From Candidatus Thiothrix sulfatifontis (GTDB lineage Bacteria > Pseudomonadota > Gammaproteobacteria > Thiotrichales > Thiotrichaceae): a DNA stretch of 64,000 nt. Shown piece after piece: positions 1 to 9,494 of the stretch (position 1 is its first letter; the number at the start of each line of letters is the position of its first letter). The position numbers and the translations under genes were made by a program. The notes under the pieces are model-generated. The model had not been told where the DNA came from and did no database searches. It was given only the letters and a program-made list of their open reading frames with translations. The stretch covers positions 3,266,046-3,330,045 of the forward strand of contig CP094685.1 in NCBI GenBank assembly GCA_022828425.1, given 5' to 3'.

Positions 1-610
1 CCATCACACCCAATTGGCGCTGGATTGCATCCTCGAAGGATAACCGATCGAAGCGTTTCGCCGTAGGATTTTTTTTCGGGTCAGCATCATAGATGCCATC
101 CACCTTGGTCGCCTTCAGCAACAGGTCGCATTGTAATTCAACCCCGCGCAAGCTGGCAGCGGTATCGGTGGTAAAAAAGGGGTTGCCACTGCCTGCGGCG
201 CAAATAATGATGTCGCCCTGCGCCAAATAACGGCGGGCTTGATGCGCCGCATAGCGTTCGCCGACTTGATCAATGCCAAGCGCGGTCAGCACGCGGCAAT
301 TCCCACCGAGTTTTTCGATCGCATCTTGCATGGCGAGGGAATTCATCACCGTTGCCAACATGCCCATTTGGTCGCCACGCACCCGATCCATGCCTTTTTC
401 CGCCAAGCCAGCCCCCCGGAATAAATTGCCACCGCCAATGACGATAGCGACTTGTACGCCGGAACGTTGCACCGCCAGGGCTTCGCCTGCGACACGGTAG
501 AGGATTTCAGGATCGATACCGGAATCTTGGTTGCCTAACAAAGCTTCGCCACTGAGTTTCAATAAGATTCGGCGGAAACGAATAGCAGGGTTGGATACTG
601 AAGGAGTCAT
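1..610 (-). CDS. pyrH: UMP kinase (3' end outside window)
   Basis: Phosphorylates UMP to UDP in the cytoplasm, the hexameric bacterial enzyme of pyrimidine nucleotide synthesis. The frame is open from the ATG at 610 to the window edge (about 203 codons; the family is about 240, so roughly 40 C-terminal residues are missing). Visible amino-acid-kinase motifs are LLKLSGEALLG near residues 14-24, VIGGGNLFRGAG near 60, the GMDRVRGDQMGMLATVMN segment, and NPFFTTDTAASLR with the following KATKVDGIYDADP. It is the third gene after rpsB and tsf, a standard order. A strong hairpin separates it from tsf, so it probably also has its own promoter or is expressed by read-through. Confidence 0.95.
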   Translation of the reverse strand, partial: MTPSVSNPAIRFRRILLKLSGEALLGNQDSGIDPEILYRVAGEALAVQRSGVQVAIVIGGGNLFRGAGLAEKGMDRVRGDQMGMLATVMNSLAMQDAIEKLGGNCRVLTALGIDQVGERYAAHQARRYLAQGDIIICAAGSGNPFFTTDTAASLRGVELQCDLLLKATKVDGIYDADPKKNPTAKRFDRLSFEDAIQRQLGVM

Positions 611-654
611 GGGATACGCCTGTGTTTGATTGAATGGGTGCCTTTATACAGATG

Positions 655-690
655 ACAGTAAAAAGGGGCAACCAGTGCCCCTTTTACAGA
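655..690 (-). terminator. Intrinsic terminator between tsf and pyrH
   Basis: A perfect 10-bp stem (661-670 paired with 676-685, AAAAGGGGCA/TGCCCCTTTT) with a 5-nt loop. Read on the minus strand it ends in a T-run, 23 bp past the tsf stop codon. The flanking A/T runs make it potentially bidirectional. It would reduce transcription from rpsB-tsf into pyrH. Confidence 0.75.
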
Positions 691-707
691 AGAACCCGCA
701 GGTCTTC

Positions 708-1577
708 TTAGTTCCCTGCCGCCGCAGCCGCTTGCGCCGCCACTTCCTCAGCAAAGTTGTCTTGTTTCTTCTCGATGCCTTCACCGACTTCCAAACGCAC
801 AAACTGAGAAATGCTTGCGCCTTTGGATGCTAAGAATTCACCAACGGTTTGATCAGGATTCATCACGAACGGCTGACCCACCAAGGTGATTTCGCCCATG
901 AATTTCTTCATGCGACCAACCACCATCTTTTCAGCGATTTCACGGGCTTTGCCGCTTTGCATCGCGATGTCGATCTGGATTTCGCGCTCACGCTCCACCA
1001 AATCAGCCGGAACACCGGACTCATCCACACAAGCCGGGCGACTAGCGGCAATGTGCATCGCCACTTGCTTGCCCATTTCGCCGTCATCACCTGTCATGCA
1101 AGTGACTACACCGATTTTCGCGCCGTGTTGGTAAGTAGCCAACTGACCGTCACCGGCATCAACCCACACCAAACGGCGCACTTGCACGTTTTCACCGATT
1201 TTGGCGATCAAAGCCGTGCGGCTGGTTTCGGTCAGTGCTGACAAGGTTTCCACATCAGCGACATCATGCGCCAGCGCGGTTGCGCCCACTTCATCAGCAA
1301 ATGCCATGAAGAAGCTGTCTTTTGCCGCAAAGTCGGTTTCGCTGTTGACTTCAATAACCGCTGCGCGTTTGGCATCAGCCGTCAGTGCAATCACCACGCG
1401 ACCTTCTGCTGCGACACGACCGGCTTTCTTGTCAGCTTTCGCTGCACCGGATTTGCGCATCAGGTCAATCGCCGCTTCCATGTCACCATTGGTTTCAGTC
1501 AGGGCTTTTTTGCATTCCATCATGCCTGCGCCGGTACGTTCGCGCAGCTCTTTCACCATTCCAGCAGTAATTGCCAT
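708..1577 (-). CDS. tsf: Elongation factor Ts
   Basis: Nucleotide exchange factor that releases GDP from EF-Tu during translation. The 289-residue protein has the family's usual length. The N-terminal UBA-like domain reads [20 protein letters not shown], and the core signature [12 protein letters not shown] lies near residue 80; this is the TDF motif that inserts into EF-Tu. It lies 30 bp downstream of rpsB in the same direction with no terminator between them, so the two are cotranscribed. The C-terminal tail is rich in alanine ([10 protein letters not shown]). Function is assigned from clear family identity. Confidence 0.97.
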   Translation of the reverse strand: MAITAGMVKELRERTGAGMMECKKALTETNGDMEAAIDLMRKSGAAKADKKAGRVAAEGRVVIALTADAKRAAVIEVNSETDFAAKDSFFMAFADEVGATALAHDVADVETLSALTETSRTALIAKIGENVQVRRLVWVDAGDGQLATYQHGAKIGVVTCMTGDDGEMGKQVAMHIAASRPACVDESGVPADLVEREREIQIDIAMQSGKAREIAEKMVVGRMKKFMGEITLVGQPFVMNPDQTVGEFLASKGASISQFVRLEVGEGIEKKQDNFAEEVAAQAAAAAGN

Positions 1578-1607
1578 TAGGATAACTCCTTGTTTGAACG
1601 AGCTGAC

Positions 1608-2381
1608 TTATTCGCCAGCAGCGTCAGTGGTTGGTACTTCTTCAGTCGCCGCTTCTACTTCTGCGGGCGTTTCCGCTTCCGGCATTGGCGTAATAGCAGC
1701 AGCGGTATGACCTTCATTAATCGCATCAGCAGCCGCAGAAACGTACAATTGAATGGCGCGGATGGCGTCATCATTGCCCGGAATCACGTAATCAACGCCT
1801 TGCAGGGAGTTGTTAGTATCCACGATGCCGATGACCGGAATGCCCAGCTTGTTCGCTTCTTGAACTGCAATTTTTTCGTAGCCCACGTCGATAACGAAAA
1901 TCGCATCGGGCAGACCGCGCATGTCTTTGATCCCACCGAGGCTGCGTTCCAGCTTTTCGGATTCACGGGTCAAGGTCAGGATTTCTTTCTTGCCTAATTT
2001 CTGGAACGTGCCGTCTTCAGCCATGCGCTCCAGATCTTTCAAACGCTTGATGGATTGCTTAACGGTTTTGAAGTTCGTCAGCATCCCGCCCAACCAGCGA
2101 TGGTTGACGTAAGGCATTTTGCAAGCCGCCGCCGCTTCGCTGACCGCATCACGCGCGGAACGCTTGGTGCCAACGAACATGATTTTGCCGCCTTTCGCCG
2201 CCAACTTGCCGATGAAGTTGGTCGCATCATTGAACATTGGCAGGGACTGCTCAAGGTTGATGATGTGAATTTTGTTGCGCTCACCAAAGATAAACTGACC
2301 CATTTTAGGGTTCCAGTAACGGGTCTGGTGACCGAAGTGAACGCCTGCTTCGAGCATTTGGCGCATAGTAACTTTAGGCAT
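1608..2381 (-). CDS. rpsB: 30S ribosomal protein S2
   Basis: Primary component of the small ribosomal subunit, needed for S1 binding. The 257-residue protein starts [19 protein letters not shown], followed by [20 protein letters not shown] and the [10 protein letters not shown] and [12 protein letters not shown] motifs typical of S2. The last 30 residues are an acidic low-complexity tail ([14 protein letters not shown]) often seen in gammaproteobacterial S2. It is the first gene of rpsB-tsf-(pyrH), divergent from map. The 197-bp intergenic stretch should hold both promoters; I did not identify a convincing -10/-35 pair or operator there. Confidence 0.97.
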   Translation of the reverse strand: MPKVTMRQMLEAGVHFGHQTRYWNPKMGQFIFGERNKIHIINLEQSLPMFNDATNFIGKLAAKGGKIMFVGTKRSARDAVSEAAAACKMPYVNHRWLGGMLTNFKTVKQSIKRLKDLERMAEDGTFQKLGKKEILTLTRESEKLERSLGGIKDMRGLPDAIFVIDVGYEKIAVQEANKLGIPVIGIVDTNNSLQGVDYVIPGNDDAIRAIQLYVSAAADAINEGHTAAAITPMPEAETPAEVEAATEEVPTTDAAGE

Positions 2382-2578
2382 GATAAGCTCCTGTATGGGT
2401 TATGCCTCCATACACCCCAACAAACGCAACCTGTTTTTTGGTCAGGCACCCTGCGTGTCGTGTCGATGTATGTGTGGATTTAAAATAAAATAGTAGAACA
2501 GTAGGTAAAACTATTTGCGGAATTCGCGGGCGCTTTATACCATGAAACGCTTTTCAGTGCTACCGAGAACCACTACAA

Positions 2579-3391
2579 ATGGCAAAGACACAACGCGATC
2601 CCACCATAACGCTCAAAACGGCAGATGAAATTGCCAAAATGCGGGTAGCAGGCAAGCTGGCAGCCGACGTGCTGGACATGATCGGTGAATGCGTCAAACC
2701 GGGCGTGACTACCGACGAGCTGAACCAGATTTGCCACGATTACATTGTCAATGTGCAGCAAGCAATCCCAGCCCCGTTGAATTACGGCGAGCCGCCCTTC
2801 CCCAAGTCGATTTGCACCTCGGTGAATCATCAGGTGTGCCACGGCATTCCCAGTGACAAAAAATTGAAAAGCGGTGATGCGCTGAACATTGATATTACGG
2901 TGATCAAAGACGGCTACCACGGCGACACCAGCAAAATGTTTCACGTCGGGGAACCAACCATTGCGGGCAAACGCTTGAGCCATATTACCCAGCAATGCAT
3001 GTATCTCGGCATTTTGGAAGTTCGCCCCGGCGCACCGTTCGGCAATATTGGCAAAGCGATTCAACGCCATGCTCATGCGCATCATTACAGCGTGGTCGAA
3101 GAATTCTGCGGGCACGGCATCGGCAGCCGTTTCCACGAAGCGCCGCAAATCCTGCACTACTACAGCAAAGACAGCGACAAAATCGTTATGGAAGCGGGGA
3201 TGATTTTCACCATCGAACCGATGATCAACCAAGGCAAGCGTCATTTGAAAATCCTTCCCGATCAATGGACGGCTGTCACCAAAGACCACAAGCTTTCCGC
3301 GCAATGGGAGCACACCGTGCTGGTGACGGAAGACGGTTTTGAAATCCTCACCCTCCGCGCCGAAGAAGCTAATTGGCGTGCCAATCTATGA
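2579..3391 (+). CDS. map: Methionine aminopeptidase, type I
   Basis: Removes the initiator methionine from nascent proteins; a dinuclear metal (M24A family) hydrolase. The 270-residue length is slightly above E. coli Map. The metal ligands are visible in order: an aspartate in GDALNIDITV, an aspartate in GYHGDTSKMF, a histidine in GHGIGSRFHEAP, a glutamate in IFTIEPMIN and a glutamate in QWEHTVLVT. No strong ribosome binding site precedes the ATG. Its stop overlaps the start of glnD (ATGA), so the two are translationally coupled. Divergent from rpsB, the usual gammaproteobacterial arrangement. Confidence 0.96.
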   Translation: MAKTQRDPTITLKTADEIAKMRVAGKLAADVLDMIGECVKPGVTTDELNQICHDYIVNVQQAIPAPLNYGEPPFPKSICTSVNHQVCHGIPSDKKLKSGDALNIDITVIKDGYHGDTSKMFHVGEPTIAGKRLSHITQQCMYLGILEVRPGAPFGNIGKAIQRHAHAHHYSVVEEFCGHGIGSRFHEAPQILHYYSKDSDKIVMEAGMIFTIEPMINQGKRHLKILPDQWTAVTKDHKLSAQWEHTVLVTEDGFEILTLRAEEANWRANL

Positions 3392-6024
3392 TTCAAACCA
3401 ACGCCTTGCTGGATGTTTATGACCAACTGCTGGCACGTGACCCGCCACGCACTGCCGACTATGCGCAAGCGATTAAGGATGCCCGTCAATTATTGGGTGA
3501 AGCGTTTCATGCAGGCACCGACATTCGCACCCTATTGCAAGATCACGCGGAATTCATTGACACCTTGTTGCAGCATTTGTGGGGGCTGAACAACATTCCG
3601 CAACATCACCGCGCCACTTTGATTGCGGTAGGCGGTTATGGCAGGCGTGAACTGCACCCGGCTTCGGACATTGATTTGCTTATTTTGCTTACCGAAACCC
3701 CGGATGCGGAATGCTGCGAGCGCCTGTCCAATTTCATTACCCTGCTCTGGGACATTGGTTTGGATGTCGGCCACAGTGTGCGCACGTTTGCGGAATGTTT
3801 GGAAACCGCGCGTGCCGATCTCACCGTCATTACCAATTTAATCGAAGCCCGTTACCTCAGCGGCGATGAATATTTGTTCCAACGCCTGTGTGAAGAAATT
3901 TCCCCCGCACACCTGTGGAGCAGCGCGGAATTTTTCCAAGCCAAATGCGAGGAACAACACAAGCGTTACCTCAAGTTGGGCGATACCTCGCACCGGGTAG
4001 AACCCAATCTCAAAGAAGGTCGCGGCGGATTGCGCGATATTCAGACCATCAGTTGGGTGACGCACCGTGAATACGGCACCATGTCGTTGCAAGAATTGTA
4101 TGAAAATCGGCTCCTAGAATACGACGAGTTCCAAACCTTGCGCGAAGGCCGTGAGTTTTTATGGCGGATTCGTTTTGCCCTGCATGAACTCGCCAACCGC
4201 AAAGAAGACCGTTTGCTGTTTGATTATCAGCGCAGTTTAGCGCATCTGTTTGGGTACACCGATGATGCCAATAATGCAGCAGTAGAAGCCTTTATGCAGC
4301 GTTATTACCGCACAATCACCGATCTGGAGCGCCTGAATGAAATGCTGATGGGCATTTTCCGCGAGCGTATCCTCACGCAACACCCGCCCTTACCGGAAAT
4401 GCTGGGGGAATGGTATCAAAAGCGCGGCAATCTGATTTCGGTGAATTCGCCAGATGTGTTTGTGCTGTACCCGACGGCCTTGCTGGAAATTTTCCTGCTG
4501 CTGCAAATGATACCGGGGGTGACGGGGCTGACACCGGATACCACGCGCTTGATTCGGCACAATTTGCACCGCATTGATGCCAGTTTCCGCCAGCAAGCAC
4601 GTCATCGGCAGTTATTTGTCCAAATCTTACGCCAACCCAAAGGCATTACGTTTGTGATGCGTTTGATGAACCGCTACGGCATTTTGGCAGCGTACATCCC
4701 CGCCTTTGCCAATATCGTCGGGCGGATGCAATACGATTTGTTCCACATGTACACCGTGGATGAGCACACGCTGTTTGTGGTGCGCAATCTACGCCGCTAC
4801 AGCACCACGCTAGGCGCACAGGAATTGCCCTTTTGTGCCGAAGTGTTCAAAACCTTGCGTGACCCGGAAATTTTATACCTCGCAGGATTGTTCCACGACA
4901 TTGCCAAAGGCCGCAAAGGGGATCATTCCGTGCTGGGCGCGACCGATGCTTACGCTTTTTGCCGTGAGCACGGTCTTGATCTACACGATGCTTCGCTGGT
5001 AAGTTGGTTGGTGCGCCATCACTTGTTGATGAGCATGACCGCGCAACGCAAAGACATTAGCGACCCGGCAGTCATCCACGAATTCGCGGGGATTGTGGCG
5101 TCGCAAAGCCGTCTTGACTGCTTGTTTTTGCTGACGATTGCGGATATTCGCGGCACCAACCCCAAATTGTGGAACAGTTGGAAGCAATCGCTATTACACG
5201 AACTTTACCATTCCACGCGCCGCTTACTGAGCAATCGCACCCTGCTTACGCACGAAAGCCAGCTATTGATCGAAGAAAAGCGCAACGCCGCACTCGAACC
5301 GCTGCTGCAAGAAGGCTTTACCGAAGCCGAATGCAATACGCTCTGGCAACAATTCGGCGCAGATTACCATTTGATGCACTCGGTGGAATCGGTGCTTTGG
5401 CACACGCGCAATATTCTCGCCGAAGCTGCTTTCAAATCCACCTTAATCCATATCCGCCGCACCGTATCAGGCAGCAGCAATGTGCTGTTCGTCTACACCA
5501 GAGACCGTGATGACCTGTTTTCGCGGGTAGTCGCCTCCTTGGAACAACTCAACCTTAACGTGGTGCAAGCACGCATTGTATCAACCACCCAAGGTTTCGA
5601 CCTGTACACCCTGCACATTCTTGGCCCGGATAATCAGCTCATTATCAGCGATATTGACCAGCAACACATTGTGAATACGCTGTGCAACAATCTGGAACGT
5701 GATCAGCCTTATCATCACAATCACCGCAAACCGCGTATTTTGCGTAATTTTAATGTGCCCACCCGCATCCAGTTCAGCCAGCAACCCGAAAAGAACCTGA
5801 CCTTGCTGGAAATTAACGCCGGTGACATGCCGGGCTTGCTCTCGCGCCTCGGCGAAGCGATGGATGGCTTGGGGCTGCGGGTACACAACGCCCGCATCAA
5901 TACGCTTGGCGAACAAGCACAGGATATTTTCTACATCACCACGCGCCAGTGCGAAATGATTGTGGACGAGGCGCAACAAGCGCACATTCGGCAAACGCTG
6001 GAACACGCTTTGCAGCTTCATTAA
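3388..6024 (+). CDS. glnD: [Protein-PII] uridylyltransferase / uridylyl-removing enzyme
   Basis: Senses glutamine and uridylylates or deuridylylates PII proteins to control nitrogen assimilation. I chose the ATG at 3388, which overlaps the map stop codon (ATGA), over an upstream TTG at 3373; this gives 878 residues, normal for GlnD. Domains in order are a nucleotidyltransferase with GGYGRRELHPASDIDLL near residue 75, a PII-UR helical region, an HD phosphohydrolase with LFHDIAKGRKGDHS near 505, and two C-terminal ACT domains (first around 690-770 with VFVYTRDRDDLFSRV, second around 800-878 with LLEINAGDMPGLLSRLG). All catalytic elements are present. Confidence 0.97.
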   Translation: MIQTNALLDVYDQLLARDPPRTADYAQAIKDARQLLGEAFHAGTDIRTLLQDHAEFIDTLLQHLWGLNNIPQHHRATLIAVGGYGRRELHPASDIDLLILLTETPDAECCERLSNFITLLWDIGLDVGHSVRTFAECLETARADLTVITNLIEARYLSGDEYLFQRLCEEISPAHLWSSAEFFQAKCEEQHKRYLKLGDTSHRVEPNLKEGRGGLRDIQTISWVTHREYGTMSLQELYENRLLEYDEFQTLREGREFLWRIRFALHELANRKEDRLLFDYQRSLAHLFGYTDDANNAAVEAFMQRYYRTITDLERLNEMLMGIFRERILTQHPPLPEMLGEWYQKRGNLISVNSPDVFVLYPTALLEIFLLLQMIPGVTGLTPDTTRLIRHNLHRIDASFRQQARHRQLFVQILRQPKGITFVMRLMNRYGILAAYIPAFANIVGRMQYDLFHMYTVDEHTLFVVRNLRRYSTTLGAQELPFCAEVFKTLRDPEILYLAGLFHDIAKGRKGDHSVLGATDAYAFCREHGLDLHDASLVSWLVRHHLLMSMTAQRKDISDPAVIHEFAGIVASQSRLDCLFLLTIADIRGTNPKLWNSWKQSLLHELYHSTRRLLSNRTLLTHESQLLIEEKRNAALEPLLQEGFTEAECNTLWQQFGADYHLMHSVESVLWHTRNILAEAAFKSTLIHIRRTVSGSSNVLFVYTRDRDDLFSRVVASLEQLNLNVVQARIVSTTQGFDLYTLHILGPDNQLIISDIDQQHIVNTLCNNLERDQPYHHNHRKPRILRNFNVPTRIQFSQQPEKNLTLLEINAGDMPGLLSRLGEAMDGLGLRVHNARINTLGEQAQDIFYITTRQCEMIVDEAQQAHIRQTLEHALQLH

Positions 6025-6053
6025 CCGCACCCGCTTACCCATGAGAACCGCCC

Positions 6054-7292
6054 ATGACTCACACTTGTGACCTTTTACCGCAAGGCATCCTCAGCGTCGA
6101 ACAGGCGCAAACCCACATCCTCGGCAACGTTGCAGCATTGCAAGCCAGCGAACCCGTCAGCTTGTGGCAAGCGCAAGGGCGCATTCTGGCAGAAACCGTG
6201 TGCGCCCCGCTGGATGTTCCCCCGCATCGCAATTCCGCGATGGATGGCTATGCCATTAATCATGCGGATCTGCTCGACGCCAAGCCACTGCGAATGGTAG
6301 GGGCCGCATTTGCCGGTCGCCCGTTTGTGGGCACAGTGCAACCCGGCGAATGCGTGCGCATTATGACCGGCGCAGTCGTCCCGGAAGGTACCGATAGTGT
6401 TGTGATGCAAGAAAATGTGCAACGCGATGGCGACACTATCCGTTTAACGGGTTCGCTGAAACTCGGTGACAATGTGCGTCACCCCGGCGAAGACATGCGC
6501 ACTGGCGACACCGTGCTAACGCCAGGGCGCAAATTGAATGCAGCGGATATGGGCTTACTTGCCTCACTGGGCATTGGCGAAATCAAAGTATTGCGCCGCC
6601 CGCGTGTCGCGTTTTGTTCTACGGGTGATGAACTCAAAAGCGTTGGTGAGCCGCTGCAAGCTGGTGATATTTACGACAGCAACCGCTACACCCTGTACGG
6701 CTTGCTGCAAAACCTCGACGTGGACATCATCGACCTCGGCGTGGTGCGCGATACCCCCGAAGCGGTGGCACATGCTTTCCAGCAAGCCATGCAACAAGCG
6801 GATATTTTCATCACCAGCGGCGGCGCATCGGTGGGTGAAGCCGATTACGTCACCTCCACACTGGAACGTTTGGGGCAAGTGAATTTCTGGAAAATCGCCA
6901 TGAAACCCGGCAAACCGCTCTCATTTGGCACGTTAGGGGAATGCGTATTCTTTGGCTTGCCCGGCAACCCAGTGGCGGTAATGGCAACGTTCATGTTGTT
7001 TGTGCGCCCCGCAATTTTGCGGTTACGTGGTGAAAGCTTGCCCACTGTGCCGGAATACACCGCGCGGTGTACGACCCCACTGAGAAAAGCACCGGGGCGT
7101 AAAGATTATCAACGTGGCGTTTGCGAGCGGGATGAGCGCGGGCAGTGGCACGTTCGCAGCACGGGTGAGCAAGGCTCCCATATTTTGCGCTCCATGAGTC
7201 AAGCGAATTGCTTTATCGCTTTGCCACGGGAAGCGGGGAATTTGGAGGCGGGAGCCACGGTGACAATTATACCGTTTGAAGGATTTTTATAG
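6054..7292 (+). CDS. moeA: Molybdopterin molybdenumtransferase
   Basis: Inserts molybdate into adenylylated molybdopterin to complete molybdenum cofactor. At 412 residues it matches MoeA length. Recognisable segments are PPHRNSAMDGYAIN near residue 58, RIMTGAVVPEGTDSVVMQE near 100, the MoCF-biosynthesis domain with STGDEL and GDIYDSN near 190-215, TSGGASVGEADYV near 255, and FFGLPGNPVAVMATF near 300. No other molybdenum-cofactor gene is nearby in this window. It starts 29 bp after glnD and may be cotranscribed with it. Confidence 0.95.
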   Translation: MTHTCDLLPQGILSVEQAQTHILGNVAALQASEPVSLWQAQGRILAETVCAPLDVPPHRNSAMDGYAINHADLLDAKPLRMVGAAFAGRPFVGTVQPGECVRIMTGAVVPEGTDSVVMQENVQRDGDTIRLTGSLKLGDNVRHPGEDMRTGDTVLTPGRKLNAADMGLLASLGIGEIKVLRRPRVAFCSTGDELKSVGEPLQAGDIYDSNRYTLYGLLQNLDVDIIDLGVVRDTPEAVAHAFQQAMQQADIFITSGGASVGEADYVTSTLERLGQVNFWKIAMKPGKPLSFGTLGECVFFGLPGNPVAVMATFMLFVRPAILRLRGESLPTVPEYTARCTTPLRKAPGRKDYQRGVCERDERGQWHVRSTGEQGSHILRSMSQANCFIALPREAGNLEAGATVTIIPFEGFL

Positions 7293-7313
7293 GTGCTGCC
7301 TTAAAATTTTCAG

Positions 7314-7342
7314 GAAATCTTCCTTCCAACAAGGAAGATTTC
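7314..7342. repeat. Inverted repeat after moeA
   Basis: A perfect 12-bp inverted repeat, GAAATCTTCCTT with loop ccaac and AAGGAAGATTTC, lies in the 65-bp gap between moeA and the downstream ATPase. No U-run follows directly (TCGACTAAAATAG), so it is a poor intrinsic terminator. It may be an RNA-stability hairpin or an operator for the ATPase gene. Confidence 0.5.
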
Positions 7343-7357
7343 GACTAAAATAGCAGT

Positions 7358-8647
7358 ATGACTAAGAAAGAACTGCTGAAAACCTTGATCCGTGACTTTC
7401 ACCTGCGTGATATTCCCGCGCTGAAACCGCGCCTGTTAGACATTCCCTTGCACCTCAACAAAGTGGTGACATTGACGGGCGTGCGGCGTAGCGGTAAGTC
7501 ATCCATCCTCTTGCAAGCCATTGAGCAATTACGTAAAACCGTGCCACGTGAGCAGATTGTTTACCTGAATTTCGAGGATGAGCGATTGGATCTCGCGACC
7601 CACGAGCTTGATTTGATTATGCAGGCTTACCGTGAACTCTACCCAGCGCTGGAGTTGGCGCAGTGCTACTTTTTCTTTGACGAAATCCAAAATATTCCAC
7701 GTTGGGAATTGTTTGTGCGGCGGCTCGATGACGGTGTGTCACGCCATTTGTTTATTACGGGGTCTAACAGCAAATTGCTGGGGAGCGAAATCGCGACTAC
7801 CTTGCGGGGCAGAACCTTGCGTTATGAAGTATTTCCGCTGTCATTTGGCGAATATCTGGCGTTTCAAGGGATTGTGCCTGACCTGCATTCTTCGCAATCC
7901 GTCGCCTTAATCAACGTTGCTTTTGAACAATTTATGCTGCACGGTGGCTTTCCTGAGGCGGTGTTGCTGGATGATGACAACATCCGCCGCAAACTGCTGA
8001 CCGAATATTTCGATGTGATGATCTATCGCGACCTGATCGAGCGTTATCAGGAACGTAACGTGCAAGCACTCAAGTTTTTTCTACGGCGTTGCATCGAAGG
8101 TGTGACTAGCCCGTTATCAATCAACAAAATTCACAACGAACTCAAGTCTGCGGGATTTCGTGTCAGCAAAGACACCTTGCACCAGTATTTGGAACAAGCG
8201 AATGCGATTTACTTGCTGCAATTGGCGTACAAATATGACCCGTCATTGGTACGGCGTGAATTAGGCGACAAAAAAGCCTATATCGTCGATAACGGCTTGA
8301 TCAATGCCTTTAGCTGGCGAGCGGGGCAAGACAAGGGCAAATTGCTGGAAAACCTGATGGCAATGGAGTTACGCAAGCAAGGGTTGGAACTGCTGTTCGT
8401 GAAAGGGGCACAGGAATGCGATTTTGTGGTGCAGCAACCAACAGGCGAGTTGTTACCGATGCAGGTGTGTTATGAGCTGGGTGATCCCACCACCCGTGCG
8501 CGGGAGGTAGCGGGATTGCTGGCGGCTTGCCGTTTTTGCGGTGTTCAGCAAGGGGTGATTGTGACGCGGGATGAAGACGCGCAGTGGCAGGAAGACGGGG
8601 TAACTATCAAGGTTGTAGCGGCTTGGCGGTATTTGCTTTGCGCGTAA
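7358..8647 (+). CDS. ATP-binding protein, AAA_14/DUF4143 type
   Basis: A 429-residue P-loop ATPase of the AAA_14 plus DUF4143 architecture; the cellular role of this family is not established. The Walker A motif is GVRRSGKSS near residues 41-49 and Walker B is CYFFFDEIQNI near 105. A sensor-like ITGSNSKLL follows, then LRGRTLRYEVFPLSFGEY, a hallmark of this family. The C-terminal DUF4143 part contains MIYRDLIERYQ, a winged-helix-like stretch, and a restriction-nuclease-like end (LLENLMAMELRKQG... ECDFVV). It stands alone after a hairpin and before a convergent mtgA, as such genes often do in accessory positions. No partner gene is visible. Confidence 0.85.
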   Translation: MTKKELLKTLIRDFHLRDIPALKPRLLDIPLHLNKVVTLTGVRRSGKSSILLQAIEQLRKTVPREQIVYLNFEDERLDLATHELDLIMQAYRELYPALELAQCYFFFDEIQNIPRWELFVRRLDDGVSRHLFITGSNSKLLGSEIATTLRGRTLRYEVFPLSFGEYLAFQGIVPDLHSSQSVALINVAFEQFMLHGGFPEAVLLDDDNIRRKLLTEYFDVMIYRDLIERYQERNVQALKFFLRRCIEGVTSPLSINKIHNELKSAGFRVSKDTLHQYLEQANAIYLLQLAYKYDPSLVRRELGDKKAYIVDNGLINAFSWRAGQDKGKLLENLMAMELRKQGLELLFVKGAQECDFVVQQPTGELLPMQVCYELGDPTTRAREVAGLLAACRFCGVQQGVIVTRDEDAQWQEDGVTIKVVAAWRYLLCA

Positions 8648-8684
8648 TCGATTTTAGTTGACCTATGACTGTGATGAACTTGAC

Positions 8685-9410
8685 TCAATCCAAACGCTGC
8701 AAATACGCCGCCCCACCAAGCGAGCGCATCTGCCGCAAAATCCGATTCTGCCGCGCCCGCACATACCCCGACGGCTTCACCGCGCTGTATTTACTCGGCG
8801 CAGGCAACACCGCCGCCAGCAACGCCGCATCCGCCGCCCCCAGCTTGCCCAACGGCTTATGCAGCAAATTCGCGCTCGCCGCCCCCACGCCATAATCCGC
8901 CTTACCAAACTGCGCCGTATTCAGGTAAACCTCCAAAATCCGCTCTTTCGACCAGAAGATTTCCATCACCCCAGAAATGCCCCATTCCAGACCCTTGCGC
9001 AGATAACTACGCCCTTCCCACAGAAACAGGTTTTTCACCAACTGCTGGGTAATCGTGCTGCCGCCGCCTTTGCCGCGCCCGCGCATTTCTGCCCGAATCG
9101 CCGCCTCGGTCGCCACCATATCAATGCCCCAATGTTCCGCAAAACGCTGGTCTTCGGACGCAATCACCGCCAACTGCATGTGACGCGGAATCTCCGCCAA
9201 ACTCACCCAGTCGTGGCGCACAAATGGCGTTTCCGCGCTAAAGATTGCCACCACATTTTGCCGCAGCATAAACGCCGACGTCGGCACCGGCAGCCAGCGG
9301 AAAATCAGCAGCCACACACACAATGCCAAGAACAGCAACAACGGCACGCGCCACAGCCAGTGCGCCCAATGTTGAGCCTTCCATTTCGCAAACAGATCAT
9401 ACAATTTCAT
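8685..9410 (-). CDS. mtgA: Monofunctional biosynthetic peptidoglycan transglycosylase
   Basis: Polymerises lipid II into glycan strands at the inner membrane (GT51 family). I chose the ATG at 9410 (MKLYDLFAKWK), giving 241 residues, the normal MtgA length. The longer frame to 9518 would run into the divergent ABC transporter gene. An N-terminal membrane anchor (PLLLFLALCVWLLIF) lies near residues 22-36. GT51 motifs are ASEDQRFAEHWGID with the catalytic glutamate, GGGSTITQQLVKNLFL, EVYLNTAQFGKADYGVGAAS and the downstream LLAAVLPAPSKY. There is no transpeptidase domain. It is convergent with the upstream ATPase gene. Confidence 0.95.
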   Translation of the reverse strand: MKLYDLFAKWKAQHWAHWLWRVPLLLFLALCVWLLIFRWLPVPTSAFMLRQNVVAIFSAETPFVRHDWVSLAEIPRHMQLAVIASEDQRFAEHWGIDMVATEAAIRAEMRGRGKGGGSTITQQLVKNLFLWEGRSYLRKGLEWGISGVMEIFWSKERILEVYLNTAQFGKADYGVGAASANLLHKPLGKLGAADAALLAAVLPAPSKYSAVKPSGYVRARQNRILRQMRSLGGAAYLQRLD

Positions 9411-9494
9411 AATGTCGCGCATTATGTCACAACAAAACCTCACCCGTGAGATACGTGGTAACATTCGTGTTTCGTTTTTGGCAGAAAAAGCATT

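Noticed and set aside
8658..9449. 263-aa plus-strand frame opposite mtgA
   Set aside because: It is an arginine/proline/histidine-rich shadow of the mtgA codons with no family features.
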